In this document: positions 54,275-64,000 of the stretch, one piece after another
How positions within the stretch are numbered: position 1 is the stretch's first letter
Layout of the letters: every line of letters begins with the position of its first letter
Assembly (NCBI RefSeq): GCF_014529535.1
Contig: NW_023503493.1
Span: 2,418,001 to 2,482,000, forward strand
Source: Bradysia coprophila
Taxonomy: Eukaryota > Arthropoda > Insecta > Diptera > Sciaridae
DNA: 64,000 nucleotides
Direction: 5' to 3'
Program-made: the position numbers and the translations under genes
The notes under the pieces: model-generated
The model's input: only the letters and a program-made list of their open reading frames with translations
Told to the model about the DNA's origin: nothing
Database searches by the model: none

Positions 54275-57200
54275 TTATTTCAAAACATCCCTGAACACAG
54301 CAAATGATTGATATGCCGTTCTGCATATCTGAAAAAGTGAAGCAAAGTTATGGTAATTTAATGACAAACATCCTAATGGCTGAGATGAAGCCCCTTAGCC
54401 ACAATATTTTACATGCGTCGAAAACCGTACTTTTCATAGTTCAAGCACTACTTTCAACGCCCTCAGCATGTGGAATCCATTACATAACTTGGGATAAAAA
54501 TGAAGAGTCTCGTTGCCGTGTGTATATTGACCTCGGCTTCGCCTCAGTTCAACAAAATTCAGACGAAAACTCTACTTTTCAACTTTTTATCCCTAGTCAT
54601 GTATGCACCAGACAACATTTTAAACAAAAGTAGAGTTTTCGTGTGAAATTTGTTGATCCGAGGCGTAGCCGAGGGCAATAAAAACATGCTGAAGGCGTCG
54701 AAAGTAGTGCTTCAAAATGTAGCATGTAAAATACTATTTCTTCGTGCGGGGCTAAAATATTTATCTCATTCAAAAGTACCATGATAAATGACTCGTACGT
54801 CAATTTAATGAATCGTCCAGCAGTAACGATAGTGGGACGTTTGGTTCGTTCCAGAAAAATTAAAATACTTCGTCGAATTGCTGAAGTGTGATTCCGAATC
54901 GGTTGACCACGGTGTCCACAAGTGCAATTCAAATTGTACCATTCGCACAGATAAATCGAAGTGAAGAGGTTGGTGGACTGAAATCATTTTAGCGAAAAAT
55001 ATTTTTCAATTGTTAATGGGCCCGTGTATGTCTTTCGCTTTTTATTTGTCATACCTCATACTGAATCTGATTTCCATAATACGAATAGTAAAATATTTGA
55101 TTGAGGAACGCCATCAAAATGATAGTCACTTCGAGTAACTGTTCGGGTTCAGCGAAAAAGTCGAGCTGAAAATAAGCATCGATGAATGGATGTTTAAGAG
55201 CAATGGACCCTTTGCAAATTTGTAGCCTATTTTTAGGCGGAAAAATTTTCGTTTTTTTGATGATTTCTCTGAACTAAAATCTTTAATTGAAAAAGTAGAA
55301 CCATTAAAGCACGAGAAAATGTGTTACTTTTAAAGGGAAAATTGGTTTGTCAGTCATACTTAACCCTCTTGGAGAAACCTTTGCAGATTGTGTAAATTTT
55401 TATAATCTGAGCAGGTTTCTCAATGTGGGTTAAGTTATGACTCACAAACCAATTTTTTCTATAAAAGTAACACATTTTTTCGTGCTTTAATGGTTCTACT
55501 TCTTCAAAACAAGATTTTCGTTGAGAGAAATCATAAAAAAAAATATTTTCCGCCTAAATGTAGGCTACAAATTTGCAAAAGGTCCATTGCTCTTAAAAAA
55601 TCTAAGCTCGATTAAGATACGTTTAAAAATGTCCGCGTCATCGTTTGAACCAATGTATGGATATTCTTAACAGAACATTTTAAATGGAGTGAAAGATTTA
55701 AGTGCCACAGAGGTATAATTTAGTGTACAGAGCAGAAATTGAGGGTCTGTCGTACGACTTAAATTTGTTGTAGAAACTCGGTAAGGTTCCACTCAAAATT
55801 ATATTTCACCTCAGTTGATAGGAATCTACACTTGACTAAATTGTTGCCTACATTTGGGGGCATTTCTTTTATTTTGATGATAATTTTGGAATTTCAAATT
55901 TTGAGTTTTCTCGGAGTTAGGTTACACCACAAACATTTAAATTTTTACTGAAAGCTAACACATTTGAACACCAAACGATGGTCGTACTTTTCCCAAAAAG
56001 AATGCGAGTCCAAAATTATCATCAAAATAAAAATAATTTTGCCCCGAAATGTAGGCTCTTAAGAATGGGCCCTTTGAAAATTTGTATCCTACTTTTAGGC
56101 GAAAAAATATTCGTTTTTTGATGATTTCTCTGAACCAAAATCTGGTTTTGAAGAAGTAGAACCAGCTTTAAAGCACGCAAAAATTTGTTAACTTTAAATT
56201 GGTTTTTGAGGCATAGCTTAACCCACTCGGAGAAACCTGTGCAGATTACATAAATTCACACTTACAAAAATTGCCTTTAGCAAGACGACACAAATCGAGA
56301 ATACCGATAAGCAGCATTGTGCAAACAAGGCAAAACTGAAAATTTTTTCGCTGTCTGCAATAAATCTGAAAAAAAAATTTAAGTACTAGATTACACTGGA
56401 TGCTCATTACGTGAGGTAACCATTTTGTAATTTAAGCCATCTCACAAGTGTATTTTTGAGTAACAATCTTCTGTAACTGGCTTTTCAACGAGTGTAGAGG
56501 AGTTTGTACGCAACCACACTTTTTGAAAACGAGTTATCGAAGAAAATTGCCCAATAACACCACACTGGTTGTGTGCCCCATACAAAAGTTGAATATCACA
56601 AAGTAATTCACATAATATGAATCGAAAATATTCCTTCATATAATGGCACATTTTCGCAGGGGGCAAACTTCTATGTAATGGTCAACTTTCGTATGGGGTA
56701 GGAAATAAAATACTAAACCATATCAATGATCTGTTACTTATACCTGACCGTATCTGTGTGAAAAACCACTGCAGTTTTAATAGCTTTGAAGTTATCGATG
56801 CATTTGTAAAATGAACCTGCAAAGACACCGATAAATAAATGTCGACTCGAGAGCTGATTAATGTGAATCTACTCATAGAAAAAACCATGGTAAAAAGTGA
56901 AGTAATAGATTTATCATCAATTTCAATTTGTTAGATCAAATACGTCGACTACGTAGATGTTACTTACATAGCTTTTCACATTCAAGTCTCAAAATTTGCA
57001 ATTTAATAGCACCACAGTGTAACAACGCAGCGATAACGATGTCCAGATGGACGCTTGTTTGAACAAGGTACATGGCGTAGATTAGTTGGTACGAGAACGC
57101 TATCCAATAGCTGTCAAATAGTTGAAGAATACCATCAAATGTTGTAGTCCTTTCAAAACGGCTATTCATCTCTACTATCTACAGCGGCGATTAAAAACAT

Positions 57201-58237
57201 CGTTAACTTACGAAACATTTTCTCTAATAAAGCAAAACGATAGATTAAACAAATGAAGTAAAAGATTTTGTGTTAAAGACTACTCGTAAACTTAAACAGA
57301 TGAAGTAACAGATTTAACAGTTTTACCAATATACGCTAGCCGTTTTTGAAAGGTTGAAAACACATCAACTACAAGCTCAAAAGTAAGATGACCCAATACA
57401 TAAGACACACACACACACGTAATGATAAGCTAAGCATACCCCTGTAAGCTGTATTCATATCGCGTTTCAAACGGAAAGTAACAAAAGAACATCAGCTGGC
57501 GATTCGAAACCGTTGTAATGGCTACTGCAATAATAGCCAAATAACACACCGATAAGTACAGCCCAGAAGCCAGACGGATATGTCGCATTGTTTTAACCAA
57601 TTCACCGTGGTACAAATGATTCCAATCGGTTGGCAACATCTGCTTATCTAAATAATTATGATTTTCTGTAGAGAAAACTGTAGAGGGGGTTGCGGGAATT
57701 CGCCATTCTTTAAAGAACTTAGAAAATACTCAACATAACCTCAAACTGTACCTAATCTCAGACACGTTAAATATTGAAAGAAAATTGTATTTCAATCAAA
57801 GACCGAAATGTAAATCCGTAAAAAATACTTCGAATTCCCGCAACCCACCGGGTGAACTTTCAGTAATCAAGACGAACCGTTTAATGCACCGATCATGGCG
57901 CTAACTTTATCTCGATGCGGTAAGAAGCCGGATAATTTACAACAAGCCACCAAGTAAATGCTAATAACATAAAGCAAGTCGGTTAATTGTTCAGTCGTCT
58001 CCAGGTACAACAAAGTGATGGTATGTTGAATGGCCATGAGAATCATTAGCAGGACAAATTGCGCCTAGAATTATAAGTGGACTCTGCCGATTAAAACAGC
58101 GTTCCGAGAAATGAACTTAAAGTTAATCCAACCGAGGCCAGCTTGGAAACGTTATATTTGTCATACACAAACACTCCGACTAAGCTCAACCAACGTAATT
58201 CGAACGCAATGCTATCAGAAATACGTAGAGTAGTCAT
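54275..58237 (-). CDS. Odorant receptor (7tm_6), complete
   Basis: Nine exons in order: 58133-58237, 57878-58064, 57440-57647, 56968-57161, 56744-56816, 56266-56365, 55055-55165, 54780-54977 and 54275-54328 (stop). All phases agree and the sum is 410 codons (409 residues), the normal size. Start MTTLRISDSIAFELRWLSLV; membrane segments AQFVLLMILMAI and LLYVISIYLVACC; FPFETRYEYSLQ before the long outer loop; CVVLLKAIF. The C-terminal hallmarks are YCEWYN-like LCEWYNLNC, ERTKRPTIVTAGRFIKL, TYESFIM, then ICRTAYQSFAVFRDV. The acceptor at 57161 (AATAG|C) is weak but the only one keeping phase. AATAAA overlaps the stop. Introns range from 68 to 1100 nt and the larger ones contain MITEs. Expected to pair with the Orco co-receptor, which is not in the window. 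Confidence 0.9.
54384..54766. mobile_element. Inverted-repeat element in the last odorant-receptor intron
   Basis: AAGCCCCTTAGCCAC pairs with GTGCGGGGCTAAAAT; ACGAAAACTCTACTTTT pairs with AAAAGTAGAGTTTTCGT; AAGCACTACTTTC.ACGCC pairs with its mirror. Confidence 0.72.
55193..55597. repeat. Long palindrome in odorant-receptor intron
   Basis: Arms near 195 nt: TTAAGAGCAATGGACCCTTT and its mirror; ATTTGTAGCC and GGCTACAAAT; AAAGTAGAACCATTAAAGCA and its mirror. One arm is repeated again at 56060-56260. Confidence 0.8.
55840..56260. repeat. Further inverted repeat and a palindrome arm
   Basis: ATTTTGATGATAATTTTGG near 55873 is mirrored by CCAAAATTATCATCAAAAT near 56013. 56060-56260 is a single diverged arm of 55193-55597. 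Confidence 0.65.
56573..56705. mobile_element. CGAAAGTTGACCATTAC element (intronic)
   Basis: CCCCATACAAAAGTTGA at the left is mirrored by TCAACTTTCGTATGGGG at the right. Confidence 0.7.
57247..57315 (-). promoter_or_regulatory. Two recurrent ATCTNTTACTTCATTTG motifs
   Basis: 57247-57268 reads AAATCTTTTACTTCATTTGT and 57294-57315 reads AAATCTGTTACTTCATCTGT on the minus strand, within an odorant-receptor intron, so a simple core-promoter role is doubtful. A (CA)n run follows at 57405-57418. Confidence 0.35.
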
Positions 58238-59454
58238 TGCACTGTGGTTTGATTTACAGTAACTAACTCTCAATAAATTAATCGAGATCAAATGCTTATA
58301 TTCTGCTTAAGAGACCCAGTGACAATGATAAATGTGGTTCGGAAAAAAGTCCATTTTATATGAACGGCATAACGAGTAATTGTTGGATTTTGTGTGTAAA
58401 TAAATTGGTTTTTGTAAACAGAAACTTTTGTACAAACTTTTCCCATTACGAATCAATTAACCTTATGCGGTCGGCATTCATCATCTGTTAAACGGTTAAA
58501 CGACAATGGGGACATAACTGAACGACGAATTCTGAGAGCCAATTTAGCTCAGCTAAATATCGTCTTATTTCCCTTGACTTAAAAGGTCAGGGTCTTACGA
58601 CAAGAAAATCATGTTCGTTGAGCTTCATCATAGCACTGATTCTGGCATTAAAACTGAATTAACAAGCGTAACATCCATTTTCATTAAGAGTCATATCGCC
58701 AAATCTTAAGGCGATTTTTTAGACCCGTACGAAGTACTGGGGTCTTATAGGTTTACGCATACGTTTGTAACACGTCGAATTGGACTCCCTGAGTAAGGGG
58801 AAACCTATTGTGGTTGTCTAGAGATGCCAAATCCGCGAAAAAAAAATGTCCGTCTGTCTGTCTGTCTGTCTGCACGATAACTTGAGTAAAACGCATCCGA
58901 TTTTGAAAATTCTTTTTTTTCCCGTTTGGTAATGTCAAAAGACAGGCTAAGTTCGAAGATGAGTGATTTTGGATCGACCCCTCCCGAGCTGTGGCCCAAT
59001 AAGTGCTTTACGGTTTTTCGAAGATATATCCGGACATTTAAACGTTAAACTTGTAAGTGATACGTCAAATAAAAGGTACAATACCGATCGACAAAAAAAA
59101 AGTTTATGGAAATCGGATGACCGACTCGTGAGTTAGACCCCTTGGTGTGGAACAGGCACAGGGCGGCAAGCAGTTTTTGCTTGTAGGTCAGCCACATTTG
59201 AACATATGTCGTCTGTTTTAGCTTTATTAGATAGGTATTGACCGTACCAATCAGGGAAATGAAATTATGTTCTCCGGAGCGTGAGCTAGGTCTCTTGGAG
59301 TGAGCTCTTATCTGGCTACTCGGCCGTACAGTGAACGTGGAGTATTTTGTCAATATCTCGAGTAAATTTTGACCGAATTTCATTAATTTTTTTTTGTTTG
59401 AAAGGTATTAACGAATGTAAAGCGTCGGTACTATTTCCGGTCTCCTAACAAAAT
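58238..59454. other. Intergenic with a GTCT-microsatellite repeat
   Basis: 58238-58700: upstream of the odorant receptor, nothing recognised. 58700-59400 looks like a dispersed repeat with a GTCTGTCTGTCTGTC run (58852-58871) followed by ACGATAACTTGAGTAAAACG. ORFs here (58753-58938 and 59045-59383) read through the repeat and have no supported function. Confidence 0.5.
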
Positions 59455-59750
59455 GGCTGCCGGCGCCACTTGTGACGCAATTTTTTTTTGTTATAATTTT
59501 CTTCCCAAAATTTTTTGGGGTTAATTTTTGTTGATAAAACTTTCGCGTACTTTCCTCATCAGCTGCCATTTGTGACGCATATCTTTTTGCGTGTCGAATC
59601 TGTAAGCGTCACCTACACCGATATCAGTTCTTTTGTAAGTGGATAACAGGACTTGCGTCACACCTCCACTGTAAGTGGTTTTGGGCGATAAAATATTTCC
59701 AGAAGACCATGCAAGTGACCTATTAACCGATCCCAAGTTCCACTTGGTAC
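59455..59750. mobile_element. TGACGCAA-type inverted-repeat element, left arm
   Basis: Shares ACAGGACTTGCGTCACACCT, TTTTGCGTGTCGAATCTGTA and ACTTTCGCGTACTTTCCTCA with 61240-61495 (same orientation) and, reversed, with 60463-60668. Confidence 0.68.
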
Positions 59751-59964
59751 TCTCAGAACTTGCGTCACTTGATCACTCATGCTGCGCATGATTTACACAC
59801 AAAAGAAATCGTAAACGTAAACGAAAGTAAAAACACACAAGGTCACAAAAGGAAAATGTGAAAAGCAACAACATTGCGAAACACCAGACGAAAACTGAAA
59901 ATTAAACGTCAGTGTAAACAGGAATGCGGAGTGTAAATAGCGTGGAAATCAATTTGCTGTGAAA

Positions 59965-60273
59965 ATGAGTTCCATGTCATGTCAAATTTATTTTGATAAT
60001 TCAACCAGAGTGTTCTACGGCGGACAATTGCTTAGCGGTCGCGTTGTTTTCCAATTAACTAAGCCGAAAACAGTCAGAGGTTGATCGTAAACTATCACCG
60101 ATCAAGACACTGCCAAAATGTTGAATCGATTTCCTTTTTTTCAGGGATTTATGTGAAAATTATCGGTCGCGCTTATTGCCGATGGACAACTGGATCGGGA
60201 CATCACAGTAAAACGAATGTTGGAGAAGAATTCTATTTGAATGAAAAGACATTTTTCGTCGGTGGTGATAGTG
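59965..60273 (+). CDS. Arrestin-domain (ARRDC-type) protein, exons 1-2 only
   Basis: Arrestin-domain proteins are alpha-arrestin adaptors in endocytosis and ubiquitin-ligase recruitment. Exon 1, 59965-60079, starts MSSMSCQIYFDNSTRVFYGG and continues QLLSGRVVFQLTKPKTVR. A 65-nt intron (GTTGATCG...TTTTTTTCAG) follows. Exon 2, 60145-60273, reads GIYVKIIGRAYCRWTTGSG, then EEFYLNEKTFFVGGDSG, ending at a donor G|GTACGATA in phase 1; without splicing, a stop follows at 60291. This is a clear arrestin N-terminal fold start (FDN..VYY.GQ.LSGRV ... KP..VRGIY.KI.G.A.C.W). The rest of the arrestin-N and all of arrestin-C were not found up to 64000. The exons lie between inverted copies of a repeat, so this may be a captured or truncated fragment rather than a live gene. 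Confidence 0.8.
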
Positions 60274-60462
60274 GTACGATAATGACGGTATAGTTAGGTG
60301 TGGAAGTGACTGATGATCGAATCTTTTTGGCGAAACGAAAAATCACAATATCGTGACGCAAGCACCCACTACAAACGAAAGTATCAGAGAATATAGCTAT
60401 GACTATAGCTATAACGTCTAATTCAAATTTGCTTCTGCATAAAACTAATAAACAAATCGTCC

Positions 60463-60668
60463 AAAACCACTTACAGCGGAGGTGTGACGCAAGTCCTGTT
60501 ATCCACTTACAAAAAAAGTGATATCGGTGTATGTGACGCTTACAGATTCGACACGCAAAAAGATATGCGTCCCAAATGGCAGATGGTGAGGAAAGCACGC
60601 GAAAGTTTGATCAACAAAAATTACCAGAAAAATTTTAGGAAGAAAATTAAAAAAAAAATGCGTCAAAT
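60463..60668. mobile_element. TGACGCAA-type element, reversed arm
   Basis: CCAAAACCACTTACAG, GTGTGACGCAAGTCCTG, CAGATTCGACACGCAAAAAG. Inverted relative to 59455-59750 and 61240-61495. Confidence 0.7.
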
Positions 60669-60670
60669 AA

Positions 60671-61232
60671 GGCTCGGAACGGGTTTGGGTTGACCTGTTT
60701 TAGTTCAGCTTGACCTGAACCGGATTCATGACCCGAACCTGAAAAATTATTTCGGGTTCAACCCGAACTTGACCCGAACTTAAATTTTCGATTTCGGGTT
60801 TAACCCGAACCTGACCTGAACCCGAAATTGTTCAACCCGAATTTGACCTGAATCTGAATTTTCAATTTCGAGTTCGACCCGAACCTGAACTGAACCCGAA
60901 ATTTTAAATTTAATCAGGTCGGGTTCGGGTAATCCGAAATTTTGAGCGTTTATTACATTAAAAAAAGTCAAAAATTTCGGGTTACCCGAACCCGACCTGA
61001 TTAAATTTAAAATTTCGGGTTCAGTTCAGGTTCGGGTCGAACTCGAAATTGAAAATTCAGATTCAGGTCAAATTCGGGTTGAACAATTTCGGGTTCAGGT
61101 CAGGTTCGGGTTAAGCCCGAAATCGAAAATTCAAGTTCGGGTCAAGTTCGGGTTGAACCCGAAATAATTTTTCAGGTTCGGGTTAAATCAAGTTTGGGTT
61201 TCGGTCTGACCGAACCCGACCCGTTCCGAGCC
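60671..61232. repeat. Long palindrome built of CCCGAACCTGACC repeats
   Basis: Ends GGCTCGGAACGGGTTTGGG and CGACCCGTTCCGAGCC. The arms are made of short TTTCGGGTTCAACCCGAAC-type units and are near-perfectly mirrored (AAATTTAATCAGGTCGGG / CCCGACCTGATTAAATTT) around a centre near 60955. Inserted into the middle of the TGACGCAA element. Confidence 0.82.
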
Positions 61233-61239
61233 TCAAAAA

Positions 61240-61495
61240 GTGGCAGTCAAAATTATAAAAAATTTTCCTTCCTCAACATCTCCCACTTATGACGCAATTT
61301 TTTTTATAATTTTCTTCCTAAAATTTCTCTGGCAAATTTTTTGTTGATAAAACTTTCGCGTACTTTCCTCATCAACATTCGTGACGCATAACTTTTTGCG
61401 TGTCGAATCTGTAAGCGATATAAGTTCTTTTGTAAGTGGATAACAGGACTTCCGTCACACCTCCACTGCAAGTGGTTTTGGACGATATCAGCTCT
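61240..61495. mobile_element. TGACGCAA-type element, right arm
   Basis: Mirror partner of 60463-60668: GATAAAACTTTCGCGTACTT, TTTTGCGTGTCGAATCTG, GGATAACAGGACTTCCGTCA. Confidence 0.7.
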
Positions 61496-61615
61496 TTTGT
61501 AAGTTGTGACTTTTTAGAATTTGGTCACAGATAATAGACAATCGTATTGTGCAGTTTGAACGAAAATATTCTTCTTACAAAACTGTATAACTTTCTCTTT
61601 GATCTGAAACTTCCA

Positions 61616-61755
61616 ACTTTCATTTGACGAAAATCGAAAATTTGACGAAATTCAAAAATTTGACGAAATTCCAAAATTTTACGAAATTCAAAAATTTGAC
61701 GAAATTCAAAAATTTGACGAAAATTGAAATTTTGACGAAAAACGAAAATTTGACG
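61616..61755. repeat. Tandem AAAATTTGACGAAATTC repeat
   Basis: About nine units of 15-16 nt; resembles 25000-25140. Confidence 0.7.
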
Positions 61756-62089
61756 TACTTAAAACGCTCATAGCTCTCAAATAAGCGACTTTTTAGGGAA
61801 ACCATCGACTAGAATGTGAAACTCTATAAAATTGTCTTTTCAACGAGGTTTCTATCTGCCATATTTTCTGACTTATAGGTCCCATAGCTCAGTAAAACGC
61901 TCATAGCTACGAAATTATAAGCTTTTATGAAAATTCCTTCAAATTAGTTTCTTAGAATTACGTCTTTGACATACCCTGAAAATTTCAGCCAAATCCACCG
62001 GTAAATTCAAAAGTTTCGTTGCAACAGAAGGACAAAGTGACAAAGTAATGAATTTTGAGCTCGACATGAAATCAATCGGCCATACGGTT
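61756..62089. other. Intergenic, nothing recognised
   Basis: AAAACGCTCATAGCT occurs twice (about 61760 and 61895). No gene. Confidence 0.4.
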
Positions 62090-62764
62090 CGGAAGTCGTG
62101 CATGGAAATAATGTTTTCTTCCCGGTAACCAAGTCAAAACTTCCCGGTATCCGAAAATTTTGACAAAAATTTCCGGTGTCGGGGAATCTCGCACACGCGA
62201 TCATAGTATGCGTCCTTTTACGACATGTAACGAAAAGTCATGACTGTGCGAGATTCACCACTTAGAGGTGAATCTCGCACACCATGAATTTGTGTGGTGT
62301 GCGAGATTACCCTACCCCAAATTTCCCGGTGGGTCGCAATTAACTTCCCAAGCCCTTTCTAGTCTTTTTGTGCAGATTTAAGTCTAACATTAGTTTTAAC
62401 AATGCTAAAACCTTTTAGTGACCTTCTTCTGTATGAATTTTCACTCATCAATATGTAGAAGAGAATGTTTGTAATTATGCTAACTGCACGAGTCCATCCT
62501 TTGATAAAACAGATATAAACTCATTGGAAAATTGTCTTATGGTCTAATCTGACAGATATGTTGGGCAAAACAATCTTTTCGAAATTCTGCCTTAATTTAC
62601 TTAAATGAAAGAAAGTAAGTCGCGAGCGGAGCGAGTGAAATTTTACTTTTGATGATGCAAAAATGGTAACCATTCTTTGAAACTGTACAAACTCAAAATT
62701 CTAAATGAAACTTTAACTTGAGCAAAAGCGCCGCAGACGAAGTTTTTTAATTCTTAGTTTAGTT

Positions 62765-63017
62765 CGTTGAAGAGAACTTAGAGTAATTATACCTAGAGAG
62801 GAAATGTGTACGACGAAATGTGGTCCCAACATCAGTTTGTATAAGATACATATTTCGTATAATTTTACACCAATACATGTTCGCTTTTGATAGTTCAATT
62901 TGCCCTCTTAATTAAGAGGGCAAACACACATACCAATAAAAATTTCGTATTTGATGTTGGGACCACATATTTTACGTAATTTTGTTCGAAATTTCCTCTC
63001 TAGGTATAATTACTCTT
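62765..63017. repeat. Palindrome nested in the 1.5-kb element
   Basis: GAGTAATTATACCTAGAGAG mirrored by CTCTCTAGGTATAATTACTC; ATGTGGTCCCAACATCA mirrored by TGATGTTGGGACCACAT; centre GCCCTCTTAATTAAGAGGGC is a perfect 20-bp palindrome. Confidence 0.83.
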
Positions 63018-63044
63018 AGGTAGAATAATTCATCAGGATCGGGA

Positions 63045-63460
63045 TAGTGACGAAAACTTCCTGATAAACTCTTCCCGTTGATAAAAATTTCCCGAGGAGT
63101 ACTTCCCTTCCCGCTGATAGAGACTTAACACTGTCCGACTTCCCGCTGAGCACTGACAAGAAACAAATTTCTCGCTGATAGACTTCCCGCTAACAGAAAC
63201 TTCCCAATAAGTTCATCCCCGTCGGTAGAAACTTCGCAATAGGTTGTTCGAGCTGATAAAATTTCCCGGTGAGTCCTTCCCAGTGACAGTTATTTTCTGA
63301 ATTCTTCCCGTTGATAGATATTTCCCAGTGAGTACTTCCCGCTGATAGATATCCCCTGGAGTGAGTTCTTCCCAGTGATAGCTGTTTCCGATTTCCCGGT
63401 GACAGCTATTTCCCAGTGAGTACTTCCCGCTGATAGACATTTCCCCCGGTGAGGTTTAAT
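63045..63460. repeat. Minisatellite, TTCCCGCTGATAGA unit
   Basis: Degenerate units such as CTTCCCGCTGATAGATAT and TTCCCAGTGAGTAC repeated through the stretch. Confidence 0.75.
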
Positions 63461-63585
63461 TTTTACAGTAAAAAAAAAAGAAAATCGCCTTAGGCGAAGG
63501 CTAAATTTCCCAGTATCCAATTTTTCGCCCCGATGACTTCCCGGTATCTAGGATACCAGGATACCGCATTATTTCCATGCACGTC

Positions 63586-64000
63586 GGAAGTTATTGTGGA
63601 AAAACTGAAAAGCCATTAGAGAAAACGACGAAAAATGCTGATTTTACTGAATTTTTTTTAAAGCTCAGAATTCATAACTTGGTACTGCCTTTCAGGGAAA
63701 AAAAAGTTTTTCAAAATCGGTTCAGTAGTTCCTGAGATATCGGAAATATGCCCTTTAGTCATGTTGCCGACGAAATGTTCCTCAGTCCTTCGGAAAAAAA
63801 AATTGTCAAATTTTTCATTGTGAACGGACTTGCGTCACGGCACTTCACTAACGTCGGGCCATGATTAGCCTTCAGAGAAAAACTTTTTTTGTAGCATTTT
63901 AGTCGTTAATTATCAAATGCGAATTCTTTAGTTTTGTTATTGTAGGAACTAATTCTAATCCCAACAAAAATCTCTTCGAGAAAAGTGTGACGCAGTCTTT
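63586..64000. other. Intergenic; start of a CTACGAGAAAAGTGTGACGC element
   Basis: From about 63961, CCAACAAAAATCTCTTCGAG and AAAAGTGTGACGCAGTCTTT match the left arm of 24648-24980; the element runs off the window. Confidence 0.6.

Larger units (their letters stand above)
62090..63585. mobile_element. 1.5-kb element with inverted ends and a minisatellite core
   Basis: CGTGCATGGAAATAATG at the left is mirrored by CATTATTTCCATGCACG at the right, with TTCCCGG motifs inside both. It contains mirrored GAATCTCGCAC segments (62185-62330), the palindrome at 62765-63017 and the minisatellite at 63045-63460. Confidence 0.65.

Noticed and set aside
58753-58999. ORFs with TDRQTDRRT peptides
   Set aside because: Produced by a GTCT microsatellite within a dispersed repeat.
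1-64000. tRNA, rRNA or other structured RNA genes
   Set aside because: No cloverleaf with conserved A and B boxes and no rRNA segment was recognised by eye; the many hairpins are better explained as MITEs.

Overview
The window looks like insect nuclear DNA, most likely from a lower (nematoceran) fly. The evidence is several intron-containing genes with typical 55-80 nt dipteran introns, insect-specific chemoreceptors (two odorant-receptor-type and one gustatory-receptor-type gene), an insect DUF1091-like secreted family, and AT-rich intergenic DNA packed with short inverted-repeat elements. No bacterial gene, CRISPR array, rRNA or tRNA was recognised. Species cannot be fixed from sequence alone; a fungus-gnat-like genome is only a guess.

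Layout. 0.1-2.2 kb: a short LTR element with identical-looking 524-bp LTRs and a 5-bp target duplication. 4.29-4.61 kb (minus): first two coding exons of riboflavin kinase; the rest was not found. 4.9-7.9 kb: a field of MITEs. 7.9-16.3 kb (minus): three tandem copies of a secreted DUF1091-like gene, each damaged at the same point just after the signal peptide. 16.5-21 kb: no gene seen, plus a complex element with a 109-bp satellite. 21.3-22.9 kb (minus): an odorant-receptor gene with a frameshift and an in-frame stop. 22.9-37.8 kb: nested MITEs, long palindromes, a second copy of the satellite element hit by a 5'-truncated LINE, and a CGG-rich element. 37.96-43.25 kb (minus): an SLC24/NCKX-type cation exchanger. 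43.6-44.1 kb: an unrecognised ORF. 45.5-46.1 kb (minus): a candidate small secreted protein. 48.7-52.4 kb (minus): a complete gustatory receptor of about 419 residues. 54.3-58.2 kb (minus): a complete odorant receptor of about 409 residues. 59.97-60.27 kb (plus): the first two exons of an arrestin-domain (ARRDC-type) gene. 60.4-64 kb: palindromes and minisatellites.

Functionally the coding part is a mix of housekeeping (riboflavin kinase, exchanger, arrestin-domain protein) and chemosensory or secreted families undergoing birth and death. Nothing suggests an operon-like system. The most unusual signals are a family of elements whose interiors are minisatellites but whose ends are conserved (38.4, 49.8 and 60.7 kb, two of them inside introns), the repeated disruption of the DUF1091-like genes at one site, and a recurrent same-strand 20-bp motif at five places.

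All exon models were made by hand from splice signals, reading phase and family resemblance. Similarities come from memory of protein families, not from searches.
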